A stretch of 64,000 nt of DNA from DASYPP01 sp036006525 (GTDB lineage Bacteria; Gemmatimonadota; Gemmatimonadetes; Gemmatimonadales; GWC2-71-9), in NCBI GenBank assembly GCA_036006525.1, contig DASYPP010000046.1, forward strand, positions 31,157-95,156, in the 5' to 3' direction. The notes below the pieces were generated by a model. That model made no database searches. It was not told the DNA's origin and was given only the letters and a program-made list of their open reading frames with translations. Of this stretch, positions 54,433 to 62,176 are shown one piece after another. A program made the position numbers and the translations under genes. Position 1 is the stretch's first letter; each line of letters opens with the position of its first letter.

Positions 54433-55299
54433 CTACTGGATGCCGAGGAGCTTGTAGAGCGCCACGGCGGTCGGAAGGACGAAGTAGAGGGAATCGAACC
54501 GGTCTAGCACGCCACCGTGGCCGGGAATCAGGTTGCTGGAATCCTTGAGCCCAGCTTCGCGCTTGAAGAGCGACTCGGCAAGGTCACCCACCTGGCCGAT
54601 CACCGACCACACGCCGGCGCAGACCAGCAGCTGCCAGATCGGGATGGTGAGACCGACCGGCTGGAACGCCAGCATGCCATAGAGCGGGGCCACCGCGATC
54701 CCGCCCACCACGCCGCAGATTGCCCCTGAGCGCGTTTTCCCCGGGCTCACGGTGGGGGCAAGCTTGGGTCCCTTGAAGATCCGCCCGCCGAACATGGCCG
54801 CGGTATCGCAGATCCAGGTCACGATGAGCGGGAAGAACACCAGCGCGGTTCCGGCCCCGGACTTGAGTCCGAAGCCGTCGTGGCGGATGACAACCAGGAA
54901 GGTAGGAAAGAGTCCCGCGTAGACCACGCCGAAGAGCGTGACGGCGACGGCGCTCAGCGGCTTGTCCTGGGGACCTCGTTTCCACAGCGCCCAGGCGAGC
55001 AGGCCCATGAGCCAGACGCAGCCGCCGTAGAGTCCTTCCAGCAGGACCCACCAGGTGTTGAACACCGAGCTCAACGCCATATAGGCCACCGGCGCGAAGG
55101 CCAGCACCGTGATCAGCCCGATCTCCACCGCCGGCTCGATCCGTTGCCGCCGCGCGATGTCGAACAGCTCGCGGGTCCCCAGCAGGCCCACCAGCGCCAC
55201 CACCGCGACCAGGGGCCAGCCCCCAAACCAGATCAGGCCGAACGCGACCGGGATGGCGACGACGGCGAACCCAATCCGCCGGACCAGGTTGGAGTCCAT
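54433..55299 (-). CDS. cdsA: Phosphatidate cytidylyltransferase
   Basis: 288 aa, about eight membrane helices. The C-terminal signature SNLIPGHGGVLDRFDSL and the conserved ICDTAAMFGGR and SPGKTRSG blocks identify CdsA. It makes CDP-diacylglycerol. Shares one base with the uppS stop (TGATG). Confidence 0.95.
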   Translation of the reverse strand: MDSNLVRRIGFAVVAIPVAFGLIWFGGWPLVAVVALVGLLGTRELFDIARRQRIEPAVEIGLITVLAFAPVAYMALSSVFNTWWVLLEGLYGGCVWLMGLLAWALWKRGPQDKPLSAVAVTLFGVVYAGLFPTFLVVIRHDGFGLKSGAGTALVFFPLIVTWICDTAAMFGGRIFKGPKLAPTVSPGKTRSGAICGVVGGIAVAPLYGMLAFQPVGLTIPIWQLLVCAGVWSVIGQVGDLAESLFKREAGLKDSSNLIPGHGGVLDRFDSLYFVLPTAVALYKLLGIQ

Positions 55300-56039
55300 C
55301 AGGCCAGCACGCGTCCGAAGCGGCGGTCGCGGCGTTGGAAATCGAGTATGGCGCGGAAGAGGTCCTGGCGGGTAAAGTCGGGCCAGAGGACGGGGGTCAC
55401 CCAGATTTCGGAATACGCGAGCTGCCAGAGCAGGAAATTGGAGATCCGCATCTCACCCGAGGTGCGGATCAGGAGGTCGGGATCGGGCCACGGAGCGGTG
55501 TAGAGTTCGCGGGCCAGCGACTGCTCGTCGATGTCGGCCGGATCCAGCCGGCCTTCCGCCACGGACTCCGCGAGCTTCCGGGCGGCCCGGGTCAGCTCGG
55601 CCCGGGAACTGTAGGAAATGCAGATGTTGAGATCGAGGTTGGTCCCGGCGGCGGTTTCCTTCATGATCCGGTCGACCGCGGCGCGGGCACCGGGCGAGAG
55701 CCGGTCGAGGTCGCCCAGCATCCGGACCGCTACGCCCTGGGAGCGCAGCTCGTCCAGTTCCTTGGCGATGTACTCCTCGAGCAGCGCCATGAGCGCGTCG
55801 ATCTCGTCGGGCGGCCGCTGCCAGTTTTCCTGGCTGAACGCGAAGAGGGTGAGCACCTCGACGCCGGCGGCGAGACCGCCTTCCACGACTTCGCGGACCG
55901 CCTTCATCCCGGCCTGGTGCCCGAAGGGCCGCGGCAGGGAACGGGCCTGCGCCCAGCGCCCATTGCCATCCATGATGATGGCGATGTGGGCCGGGATCGC
56001 GCCGTTGAGCTTTATCGTCTTGAGTAAGTCTTCTGTCAT
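55299..56039 (-). CDS. uppS: Isoprenyl transferase (undecaprenyl diphosphate synthase)
   Basis: 246 aa. Catalytic Asp in IIMDGNGRWA, then GHQAGMKAVREVV, FAFSQENWQRP, and C-terminal PDLLIRTSGEMRISNFLLWQ. Makes the lipid carrier for cell wall synthesis. The ATG is 1 nt from a repeat arm, with no Shine-Dalgarno. Confidence 0.95.
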   Translation of the reverse strand: MTEDLLKTIKLNGAIPAHIAIIMDGNGRWAQARSLPRPFGHQAGMKAVREVVEGGLAAGVEVLTLFAFSQENWQRPPDEIDALMALLEEYIAKELDELRSQGVAVRMLGDLDRLSPGARAAVDRIMKETAAGTNLDLNICISYSSRAELTRAARKLAESVAEGRLDPADIDEQSLARELYTAPWPDPDLLIRTSGEMRISNFLLWQLAYSEIWVTPVLWPDFTRQDLFRAILDFQRRDRRFGRVLA

Positions 56040-56040
56040 A

Positions 56041-56157
56041 GGGTACTGGGTACTGGGTACTGAGTACTGGGTGCTGGGTGACTTAGGATGGAACCGGTTC
56101 GGTGCGGATTCTGGTTCGCTGGTTTACCCAGTACCCAGTACTCGTCACCCAGTACGT
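56041..56157. repeat. Short-tandem-repeat hairpin, GTACTGG heptamer family
   Basis: Left arm (56041-56082): GTACTGG, GTACTGG, GTACTGA, GTACTGG, GTGCTGG, GTGAC. The right arm (56123-56157) has inverted GTACTGG units in a different number and order. Fills the whole gap between the uppS start codon and the frr stop codon. Confidence 0.85.
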
Positions 56158-56158
56158 T

Positions 56159-56713
56159 TCAGATCACCATGATTTCCGCTTCTTTGGCCTGAATCAGCTG
56201 GTCGATCTGCTTGATGTGGTCGTCGGTGGCCTTCTGGATGTCTTTCTCGCCCCGGGTCTTCTCGTCCTCGGAAATCTTGTCGATCTTCTTGATCTTGTGG
56301 AGCCCGTCGGTCCGGGCGTGGCGGACGGCGACCCGGCCTTCCTCCGCCAGCTTGTGGACCAGCTTGACCAGATCCTTGCGGCGTTCCTCGGTGAGCTGGG
56401 GAATCGGCACCCGGATGAGGCCGCCCTGGCTCGCGGGATTGAGGCCCAGGTCGGCGTCGCGGATCGCCTTTTCGATGGCGGGGGCCAGCGACTTGTCGAA
56501 GGGCTGGACGGTGAGCAGCCGGGGCTCGGGCGCGGCGACCATGCCGACCTGGTTGAGCGGGACGAGGCTCCCGTAGGCATCGACCTTGACCAGGTCCAGC
56601 AGCGCGGGCGACGCCTTGCCGCTCCGGATGTGGGCCAGCTCCTTCTTCGTGTTCTCCACCGCCTTGTGCATCAGGTCGCGGGCCTGCTTCAGCAGCTCCG
56701 GAATGGTGCTCAT
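56159..56713 (-). CDS. frr: Ribosome recycling factor
   Basis: 184 aa. HIRSGKASPALLDLVKVDAYG, PFDKSLAPAIEKAI, PQLTEERRKDLVKLV and RRD-like HARTDG residues match RRF. Splits post-termination ribosomes with EF-G. Overlaps pyrH by ATGA. Confidence 0.95.
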   Translation of the reverse strand: MSTIPELLKQARDLMHKAVENTKKELAHIRSGKASPALLDLVKVDAYGSLVPLNQVGMVAAPEPRLLTVQPFDKSLAPAIEKAIRDADLGLNPASQGGLIRVPIPQLTEERRKDLVKLVHKLAEEGRVAVRHARTDGLHKIKKIDKISEDEKTRGEKDIQKATDDHIKQIDQLIQAKEAEIMVI

Positions 56714-57420
56714 CGCACGATGGTCCCCACCCGCTCGCCCTGCAATACGCGGTGCACGGCGCCGGGAGTGTTGATGTTGAACACGATGATCGGGAGGTTG
56801 TGCCCCATGCAGAGGCCGAACGCGTTGGCGTCCATCACGGCGTAGCGCTTGACCAGCGCTTCCTGGAAGGTCAGCTCGGGAATGAACTTGGCCTGGGGGT
56901 CCTTGCGGGGATCGGCGGTGTAGATGCCTTCCACGTTGGTGCCCTTGAGGATCACCTCGGCCTCGATCTCCAGCGCGCGGAGCACCGCCGCGGTGTCGGT
57001 CGAGAAAAAGGGATTGCCGGTACCCGCCGCGAAGATCACCAGCCGGCCCTTCTCGAGGTGGCGGATGGCGCGGCGCCGGATGTAGGGCTCGGCCAGCGAC
57101 TCCATGCGGATCGCGGTCATCACCCGGGTTTGCACACCTTTACGCTCCAGGATGTCCTGCACCGCGAGCGCGTTGATAACCGTCGCCAGCATGCCCATGT
57201 TGTCGGCGGCGACCCGGTCCACGCCTTCCTTGCTCGCGGTGCCGCCCCGCATGATGTTGCCCCCCCCGACCACGAGGCTCAGGCGGACTCCTGCGGCGTG
57301 CACCTGTTTGACCTCATCGGCCAGCGATTCCACGACCTTGTAGTCGAGGCCAAAGCCCTTCTCTCCAGCCAGCGCCTCGCCCGAAAGCTTGAGGAGCGCG
57401 GATGAGAAGGCCGCCGGCAT
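56710..57420 (-). CDS. pyrH: Uridylate kinase
   Basis: 236 aa amino-acid-kinase fold: LLKLSGEALAG, GGGNIMRGG, DNMGMLATVINALA, GTGNPFFSTDTAA, KGTNVEGIYTADP. Makes UDP from UMP. Shares one base with the tsf stop. Confidence 0.96.
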   Translation of the reverse strand: MPAAFSSALLKLSGEALAGEKGFGLDYKVVESLADEVKQVHAAGVRLSLVVGGGNIMRGGTASKEGVDRVAADNMGMLATVINALAVQDILERKGVQTRVMTAIRMESLAEPYIRRRAIRHLEKGRLVIFAAGTGNPFFSTDTAAVLRALEIEAEVILKGTNVEGIYTADPRKDPQAKFIPELTFQEALVKRYAVMDANAFGLCMGHNLPIIVFNINTPGAVHRVLQGERVGTIVR

Positions 57421-58025
57421 CAGGCTTCCCCGATCTTGAAGCGGGCGAAGCGCCGCACGGTGATAGCCTCACCGATCTTGCCCGACGCTTCCTTGACCAG
57501 CGAGCCCACCGTCTTGGTGTCGTCCTTGACGAAGGGCTGCTCCAGCAGGGCGCGTTCGGCCACGAACTTCTTGAGCTTGCCCTCGACGATCTTGCTGCGC
57601 ATCGCCTCGGGCTTGCCCTCGGCAGCGACCTGCTCTTCGGCGATCCGGCGTTCCCGGTCGAGCACCTCGGCCGGGATATCCTCGGGCCGCACCGCGAGCG
57701 GATCGGCGGAGGCGATGTGCAGGGCAATCTCGCGACCGAGCTCCCGGAAGGGATCGGTGCGAGCCACGAAATCGGTCTCGCAATTGAGTTCGAGCAGCAC
57801 CCCGACCTGGTGGTTGTGGTGGATGTAGCTCAGGATCAGGCCCTGGGCGGCCTCCCGGCCGGCCCGCTTCTCCGCCTTGGCGATGCCCTTCTTGCGGAGC
57901 AGCTCAACGGCCTTCTCCATGTCGCCAGCGGACTCCTCCAGCGCCTTCTTGCAATCCATCATCCCCGCGCCGGTACGGCGGCGGAGCTCAGCTACGTCTT
58001 TCGGAGAAATCGTCACACTCGACAT
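57420..58025 (-). CDS. tsf: Elongation factor Ts
   Basis: 201 aa, the short form of EF-Ts. N-terminal RRRTGAGMMDCKKALEE, core NCETDFVAR and LALHIA-like ALHIASADP are present. Exchanges GDP for GTP on EF-Tu. 87 nt downstream of rpsB; a hairpin with CGCTGG/TCGTTGG-like arms is in that gap but lacks a clear U-tract. Confidence 0.95.
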   Translation of the reverse strand: MSSVTISPKDVAELRRRTGAGMMDCKKALEESAGDMEKAVELLRKKGIAKAEKRAGREAAQGLILSYIHHNHQVGVLLELNCETDFVARTDPFRELGREIALHIASADPLAVRPEDIPAEVLDRERRIAEEQVAAEGKPEAMRSKIVEGKLKKFVAERALLEQPFVKDDTKTVGSLVKEASGKIGEAITVRRFARFKIGEA

Positions 58026-58112
58026 CGTTTGCTTCCTCTGGTCTGGATATTAAGACCGCCGCTCCTGGCCCCGAGGCCAACGAGCGGCGGCGAACCACGT
58101 AAACCGCCGGCC

Positions 58113-59003
58113 CTACCCTTCGGTTCCGCTCGCCGGGGCCGCCGCTTCCGCCCCGCCGCCTTCGCCTTCGCCCTTCATCCGTGCGGCGATCGCTTCCGGC
58201 TTGGGCCGCCGCTTGCGCCGGGGCCGCCGCTTCCGCCGTTCAGCCTCGGCGTCGCCCTCGGAGCCGGCGTCGGTGCTGTAAGTCTCCGCCTCGACATCCT
58301 CGACCACCTCGCGGGCGGGCACCTGGGCCCGGGCTTCCCGAATGGTGTCGCAGAGCGCCTTGGTGATGAGCGAGACCGCCCGGATCGCGTCGTCGTTGCC
58401 GGGAATCGGCACCGTGATCACGTCGGGATCGGCGTTGGTATCCACGATGGCGACCACCGGGATCCCCAGCTTGTTGGCCTCGGCGACGGCGATCTTCTCC
58501 TTCTTGGCATCCACCACGAAGAGCGCGCCGGGCAGCCGGGCCATGTTCTTGATGCCTTCGAGGTTCCGGGCCAGCTTCTCCCGTTCCCGCTCGAACAGCA
58601 GTTTTTCCTTCTTGGTGTAATTCTCGAAATCACCCTCGGCCGAGCCCTGCACCAGGTCACGGTAGCGGCGGATCTGCTTCTTGATGGTCTGGAAATTGGT
58701 GAGCATGCCGCCCAGCCACCGCTCGGTGACGTAGTAGGCGCTGCAGTCCTCCGCGTCGACCTGGACGATGGCCTTCAGCTGCTTCTTGGTGCAGACGAAC
58801 AAGACGCCGTCGCCCCGGAGCACGACGCTCTTGAGCAGCTCCTGCGCCTTGACGATCTGACGCAGCGTCTTCTGAAGATCGATGATGTAGATCCCGGAGC
58901 GTTCGGCGAAGATGAAGCGCCGCATCTTGGGATTCCACCGCCGGGTCTGGTGGCCGAAGTGTACTCCTGCTTCGAGCAGGTCCTGCAGTTCTGGCTGAGC
59001 CAT
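58113..59003 (-). CDS. rpsB: 30S ribosomal protein S2 with extended C terminus
   Basis: 296 aa. The S2 domain fills about 1-230 (LLEAGVHFGHQTRRWNPKM, NEAVAEAN-like KIAVAEANKLGIPVVAIVDTN). The last about 65 residues are a low-complexity tail, first a stretch of Arg/Lys (RRKRRPRRKRRPK), then acidic Gly/Ala-rich; this is longer than in E. coli. ATG 59003 starts the usual MAQPELQDLLEAG. Confidence 0.95.
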   Translation of the reverse strand: MAQPELQDLLEAGVHFGHQTRRWNPKMRRFIFAERSGIYIIDLQKTLRQIVKAQELLKSVVLRGDGVLFVCTKKQLKAIVQVDAEDCSAYYVTERWLGGMLTNFQTIKKQIRRYRDLVQGSAEGDFENYTKKEKLLFEREREKLARNLEGIKNMARLPGALFVVDAKKEKIAVAEANKLGIPVVAIVDTNADPDVITVPIPGNDDAIRAVSLITKALCDTIREARAQVPAREVVEDVEAETYSTDAGSEGDAEAERRKRRPRRKRRPKPEAIAARMKGEGEGGGAEAAAPASGTEG

Positions 59004-59111
59004 TCGTTTCTGTTCTGTCCTATCTGCGTTGGGGTTGGGACGTCCATCGCCTTCGACTCTTCGTTCAACCCCGCGGGGCACCCGAACGAAGATCCGGCGA
59101 TGTGCGAGTTA

Positions 59112-59178
59112 GGTACTGGGTACTGCGTACTGGGTAGGCATGGGTAACTCAGTACCCAGTACCCGTCACCCAGTACCT
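59112..59178. repeat. Short-tandem-repeat hairpin, GTACTGG heptamer family
   Basis: Left arm (59112-59136): GTACTGG, GTACTGC, GTACTGG, GTA. Right arm (59150-59177): inverted GTACTGG units with one GTGACGG. It lies between rpsB and the rpsI stop at 59184. Same unit as the copies at 2014 and 56041. Confidence 0.85.
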
Positions 59179-59183
59179 CTTTG

Positions 59184-59585
59184 CTACCGCTTACTGAACT
59201 GGAACCGCTTCCGGGCGCCGGGGCGGCCGGCCTTCTTGCGTTCCACGGCGCGGGGATCACGGGTCAGCAACCCGTTGGCCCTGAGCTTGGCGCGATGGGT
59301 GGAATCCGCTTCGACCAGCGCGCGGGCGATGCCCAGCCGCAACGCGCCGGCCTGCCCGGTCTGCCCGCCGCCGTTCACGTGGGCCTTCACGTCGAAGGCG
59401 CCCAGGGTGTCGGTCGCGGTGAACGACTGCTGGATGTGCTGTACCAGCGAGGGACGGGGGAAATAATCTCCCAGCGTCCGGCCGTTCACGTCCCACTTGC
59501 CGGTTCCCGGCGTCAGGTACACGCGGGCCACACTGGTCTTGCGGCGGCCCACGGCCTGCCAGCGGAATTCGGGAGTCGGACTCAT
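59184..59585 (-). CDS. rpsI: 30S ribosomal protein S9
   Basis: 133 aa. AVGRRKTSVARVYL, GGGQTGQAGALRLGIARAL and the C-terminal KKAGRPGARKRFQFSKR match S9; the last Lys-Arg contacts P-site tRNA. It overlaps rplM by ATGA, the usual rplM-rpsI pair. Confidence 0.96.
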   Translation of the reverse strand: MSPTPEFRWQAVGRRKTSVARVYLTPGTGKWDVNGRTLGDYFPRPSLVQHIQQSFTATDTLGAFDVKAHVNGGGQTGQAGALRLGIARALVEADSTHRAKLRANGLLTRDPRAVERKKAGRPGARKRFQFSKR

Positions 59586-60031
59586 GCGGTCACCTTGATC
59601 TCGCTCGCGCGGGGCTGGGGCTGCTGTGCCTGGTGAGGATGCTCGGCCCCGGCGTACACCTTGAGTTTGCCCCTGAGATGCTGCTTGGACAGCGAGTTCT
59701 TGGGCAACATGCCGAAAACCGCTTTCCGGATGACCCGGTCCGGATGCTTGTCCAGCACTTCTTTCGCCGGGGTATGACTCTCGTGCCCCATGTACCCGCT
59801 GTGCGAGAAGTAGGTCTTCTGCTCCAGCTTGCGGCCGGTCAGCCGGATCTTGGAGGCGTTGATCACCACCACGAAATCGCCGCCATCCATATGCGGCGTG
59901 AAGGTCGGCTTGTGCTTGCCGCGAATCAGCTGCGCCACCTGGGTCGCCAAGCGGCCGAGGGGGACGCCCGCGGCGTCCACCACGTGCCAATCATGCTTGA
60001 GATCGCGCTTCTTTGCGGTAAAAGTCTTCAT
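59582..60031 (-). CDS. rplM: 50S ribosomal protein L13
   Basis: 149 aa. WHVVDAAGVPLGRLATQVA, GGDFVVVINASKIRLTGRK, YFSHSGYMG and MLPKNSLSKQHLRGKLKVYAGAEHPHQAQQP identify L13 in successive blocks. ATG 60031 (MKTFTAKKRD) is chosen by family N terminus. Confidence 0.96.
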   Translation of the reverse strand: MKTFTAKKRDLKHDWHVVDAAGVPLGRLATQVAQLIRGKHKPTFTPHMDGGDFVVVINASKIRLTGRKLEQKTYFSHSGYMGHESHTPAKEVLDKHPDRVIRKAVFGMLPKNSLSKQHLRGKLKVYAGAEHPHQAQQPQPRASEIKVTA

Positions 60032-60123
60032 GAACCTGTGTTCTGTTGGGCGCCTGAAACGGTGTAAACTGGCACAGACTCCAAACATACCTAGCGCTTG
60101 GGGGTCCGGTCAAGCCAGAATAA

Positions 60124-60228
60124 TTGAAGGGATTGAGGGGGTTGAAGGGAGTGAGGGGATTGAAAAGAATTGGACCGAAGTTCAATCCCTTCAATCCCAT
60201 AATCCCGTCCATCCCCTCAATCCCTCGG
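60124..60228. repeat. Short-tandem-repeat hairpin, GGGATTGA family (period 8-9)
   Basis: Left arm (60124-60166): GGGATTGA, GGGGGTTGA, AGGGAGTGA, GGGGATTGA. Right arm (60182-60228) inverted. The right arm runs into the biotin-carrier gene: its TGA stop (60219-60217) is part of a GGGATTGA unit. Confidence 0.8.
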
Positions 60229-60729
60229 GTTATCTTCAAATTCGACAAGGACTTGGCCTTTCTCGACCGGTTGGCCCGCCCGGACCAGCACTGCCTTGAC
60301 CACGACCGGCGCGGCGGCCCGGAGTTCGTTCTGCATTTTCATGGCTTCCAGCACCACGATGCCTCGGCCCGGCTCCAGAGCGTCACCGGGTTCGACATCC
60401 ACCCGCACGACCAGGCCCGGCATCGGCGCCTTGAGCACTCCCCCGCCCTTCTTCGCCTCGCCGCCCCCGGTGAGACTCCGGATGTGGCGGGTCCGCTCAT
60501 CCATGACGGCCGCCTGCCAGGTCTCCCCCTGGAAAGCCATCTCCCAGTGCCCCGCCCCGCGATTGACGAACGGCAGGGTAAATGAGCGGGTGCCAATCAG
60601 GAGATGACGGAGCGGAGTCTCCGGAATCGCCGTGAGGTGGGCATGATGCTCCTCACCGTCCACGGTAACCCGGTCGCCGTCCACCAGGACCTCGAACTCG
60701 CGATCGCCCACCGATACGAAATACTTCAT
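60217..60729 (-). CDS. Biotin carboxyl carrier protein (acyl-CoA carboxylase type)
   Basis: 170 aa. The biotinyl domain (about 98-165) has the EAMKMQNEL motif with the biotin-accepting Lys and PMPGLVVRV before it. The N-terminal about 95 residues form the beta-rich segment found before the carrier domain in propionyl-CoA or acyl-CoA carboxylase alpha chains, not the Pro/Ala linker of AccB. It probably works with the biotin carboxylase at 62176. The last two residues and stop come from a repeat unit. Confidence 0.88.
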   Translation of the reverse strand: MKYFVSVGDREFEVLVDGDRVTVDGEEHHAHLTAIPETPLRHLLIGTRSFTLPFVNRGAGHWEMAFQGETWQAAVMDERTRHIRSLTGGGEAKKGGGVLKAPMPGLVVRVDVEPGDALEPGRGIVVLEAMKMQNELRAAAPVVVKAVLVRAGQPVEKGQVLVEFEDNPRD

Positions 60730-60747
60730 TGCAGGACCTTCCGAACA

Positions 60748-60881
60748 GCGTGCAGGGTGCAGGGTGCAGAGTGCAGAGGAACCAGCGGGCCTGGTGCAGG
60801 GTGCGGAGTGACAGGCCGGTCACCCTGCACGTTGCACCATGTACGCTGCTTACCCTGCACCCTGCACTCTGAACCCTGCAC
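60748..60881. repeat. Short-tandem-repeat hairpin, GTGCAGG heptamer family
   Basis: Left arm: GTGCAGG, GTGCAGG, GTGCAGA, GTGCAGA; a middle GTGCAGG and GTGCGGA; right side inverted with CCCTGCAC and CTGCACT units. An inner stem GGCCTGGTGCAGGGTG/CACCCTGCAC adds a second hairpin. Between the biotin-carrier start and the rlmD-like stop. Confidence 0.8.
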
Positions 60882-60889
60882 CGAGAAAG

Positions 60890-62176
60890 TCACTCGGCCT
60901 CTAGCACGGTGACCGTCTCGACGTGAGCGGTCTGGGGAAACAGATCGAAGCCCTGCACGCTGGTGGCTCGATAGCTCTCACCCAGCCGGGCCAGGTCGCG
61001 GGCCAGGGTCGCCGGATCGCAGGAGATGTAGACCATGCGACGGGGCTGCCGCTCGACGATCGCGGCGGTTACCCGGGCATCCATTCCGACCCGGGGAGGA
61101 TTGGCCAGCACCAGGTCCGGAGCCCTCAGCCGGCCCATCACGTCCTCCGCCTTGCCCACTACGCAGCGCACCTGGGACTCGCCAAGGCCGAGCTGCTCCA
61201 CCTGGCGGCCGGCCGCGGCCACCGCCCGAGGGTCCGACTCGACGGAGTCGACCGTCGCCCCGCGCCGCGCCAGCTCGATCGTGCTCTCGCCGACCCCGGC
61301 GAAGAGATCCCAGACCTGCCGGCCACGCACCTCCCCCAGTTGCCCCAGCGCGTAGCTCCGCACCAGGTCACCCATACTCGGGTTGACCTGCTCGAACACC
61401 GTCGCGGGATAGGTCGAATCGCCGAACAACACGCGGGCAGCGCCTCCTTCGGGGTGCCACCAGAGGACCGCATGCTCGCCACCCTGCACCAGCGCCTGTG
61501 CCAGTTCGGGCCCGGTATCCCAGACCCGGTCGCCGCGGCACTGGGCCACGACGTGCCGGCCGCCCGCGCGATCGAGCCGCAGCACGAGGTGGACGAGATC
61601 CTGCGGCAACCAACGCCGCAGCCGCTTAAGCACGGCCCACAGCCGCATGAGCGAGGGGTCGGTGATGAGACAGCGGTCAAGATCGAAGACCTCGGCGGGA
61701 CGATCGTAGCGATGGAAACCGAGCTTCGATCCCCGACCCGGCGCCAGGGTGATCCGGGTCCGGTACTCCCAGTTCCGCTCTGCCGGAACGATTCCCGGAT
61801 CGGGCAGGTCGAGCTTGCCCACCCGGCGCAGCGTTTCGCCGACGATCGACTGCTTGGCGGTTAACTGGGCCCCGGGCGCCAGGTGCTGCAGCTGGCAGCC
61901 ACCACACGCGTCGCGGACATAGTGGGGACAGGGGGCCTCGATCCGATGGGGACCTGGCTCCACCACTCGAACCAGTTCGGCTCGAACAAAGCGCCGCGCC
62001 TCATGAACCAGCCGGATATCGACGAGATCGCCTGGCCCCGCGCGGGGGACGAACGCGGTCCTGCCATCCGGAAGCCGGGCGACACCGTCCCCTCCGGCCG
62101 CGATCCCCAGCACCCGAACCGGCGCAGTGACCGTACTGGCCGTCCGGCGCGTCCTCACCCGCGAGCGTTCCCCCAT
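60890..62176 (-). CDS. 23S rRNA (uracil-C5)-methyltransferase, RlmD/RlmCD-type
   Basis: 428 aa. TRAM domain (about 15-75), Fe-S cysteines CPHYVRDACGGCQ, SAM-binding DLFAGVGESTIELARRG, and catalytic Cys in YISCDPATLARDL. Methylates uracil in 23S rRNA (position not deducible). Its start shares one base with the biotin carboxylase stop, so it interrupts the carboxylase pair. Confidence 0.92.
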   Translation of the reverse strand: MGERSRVRTRRTASTVTAPVRVLGIAAGGDGVARLPDGRTAFVPRAGPGDLVDIRLVHEARRFVRAELVRVVEPGPHRIEAPCPHYVRDACGGCQLQHLAPGAQLTAKQSIVGETLRRVGKLDLPDPGIVPAERNWEYRTRITLAPGRGSKLGFHRYDRPAEVFDLDRCLITDPSLMRLWAVLKRLRRWLPQDLVHLVLRLDRAGGRHVVAQCRGDRVWDTGPELAQALVQGGEHAVLWWHPEGGAARVLFGDSTYPATVFEQVNPSMGDLVRSYALGQLGEVRGRQVWDLFAGVGESTIELARRGATVDSVESDPRAVAAAGRQVEQLGLGESQVRCVVGKAEDVMGRLRAPDLVLANPPRVGMDARVTAAIVERQPRRMVYISCDPATLARDLARLGESYRATSVQGFDLFPQTAHVETVTVLEAE

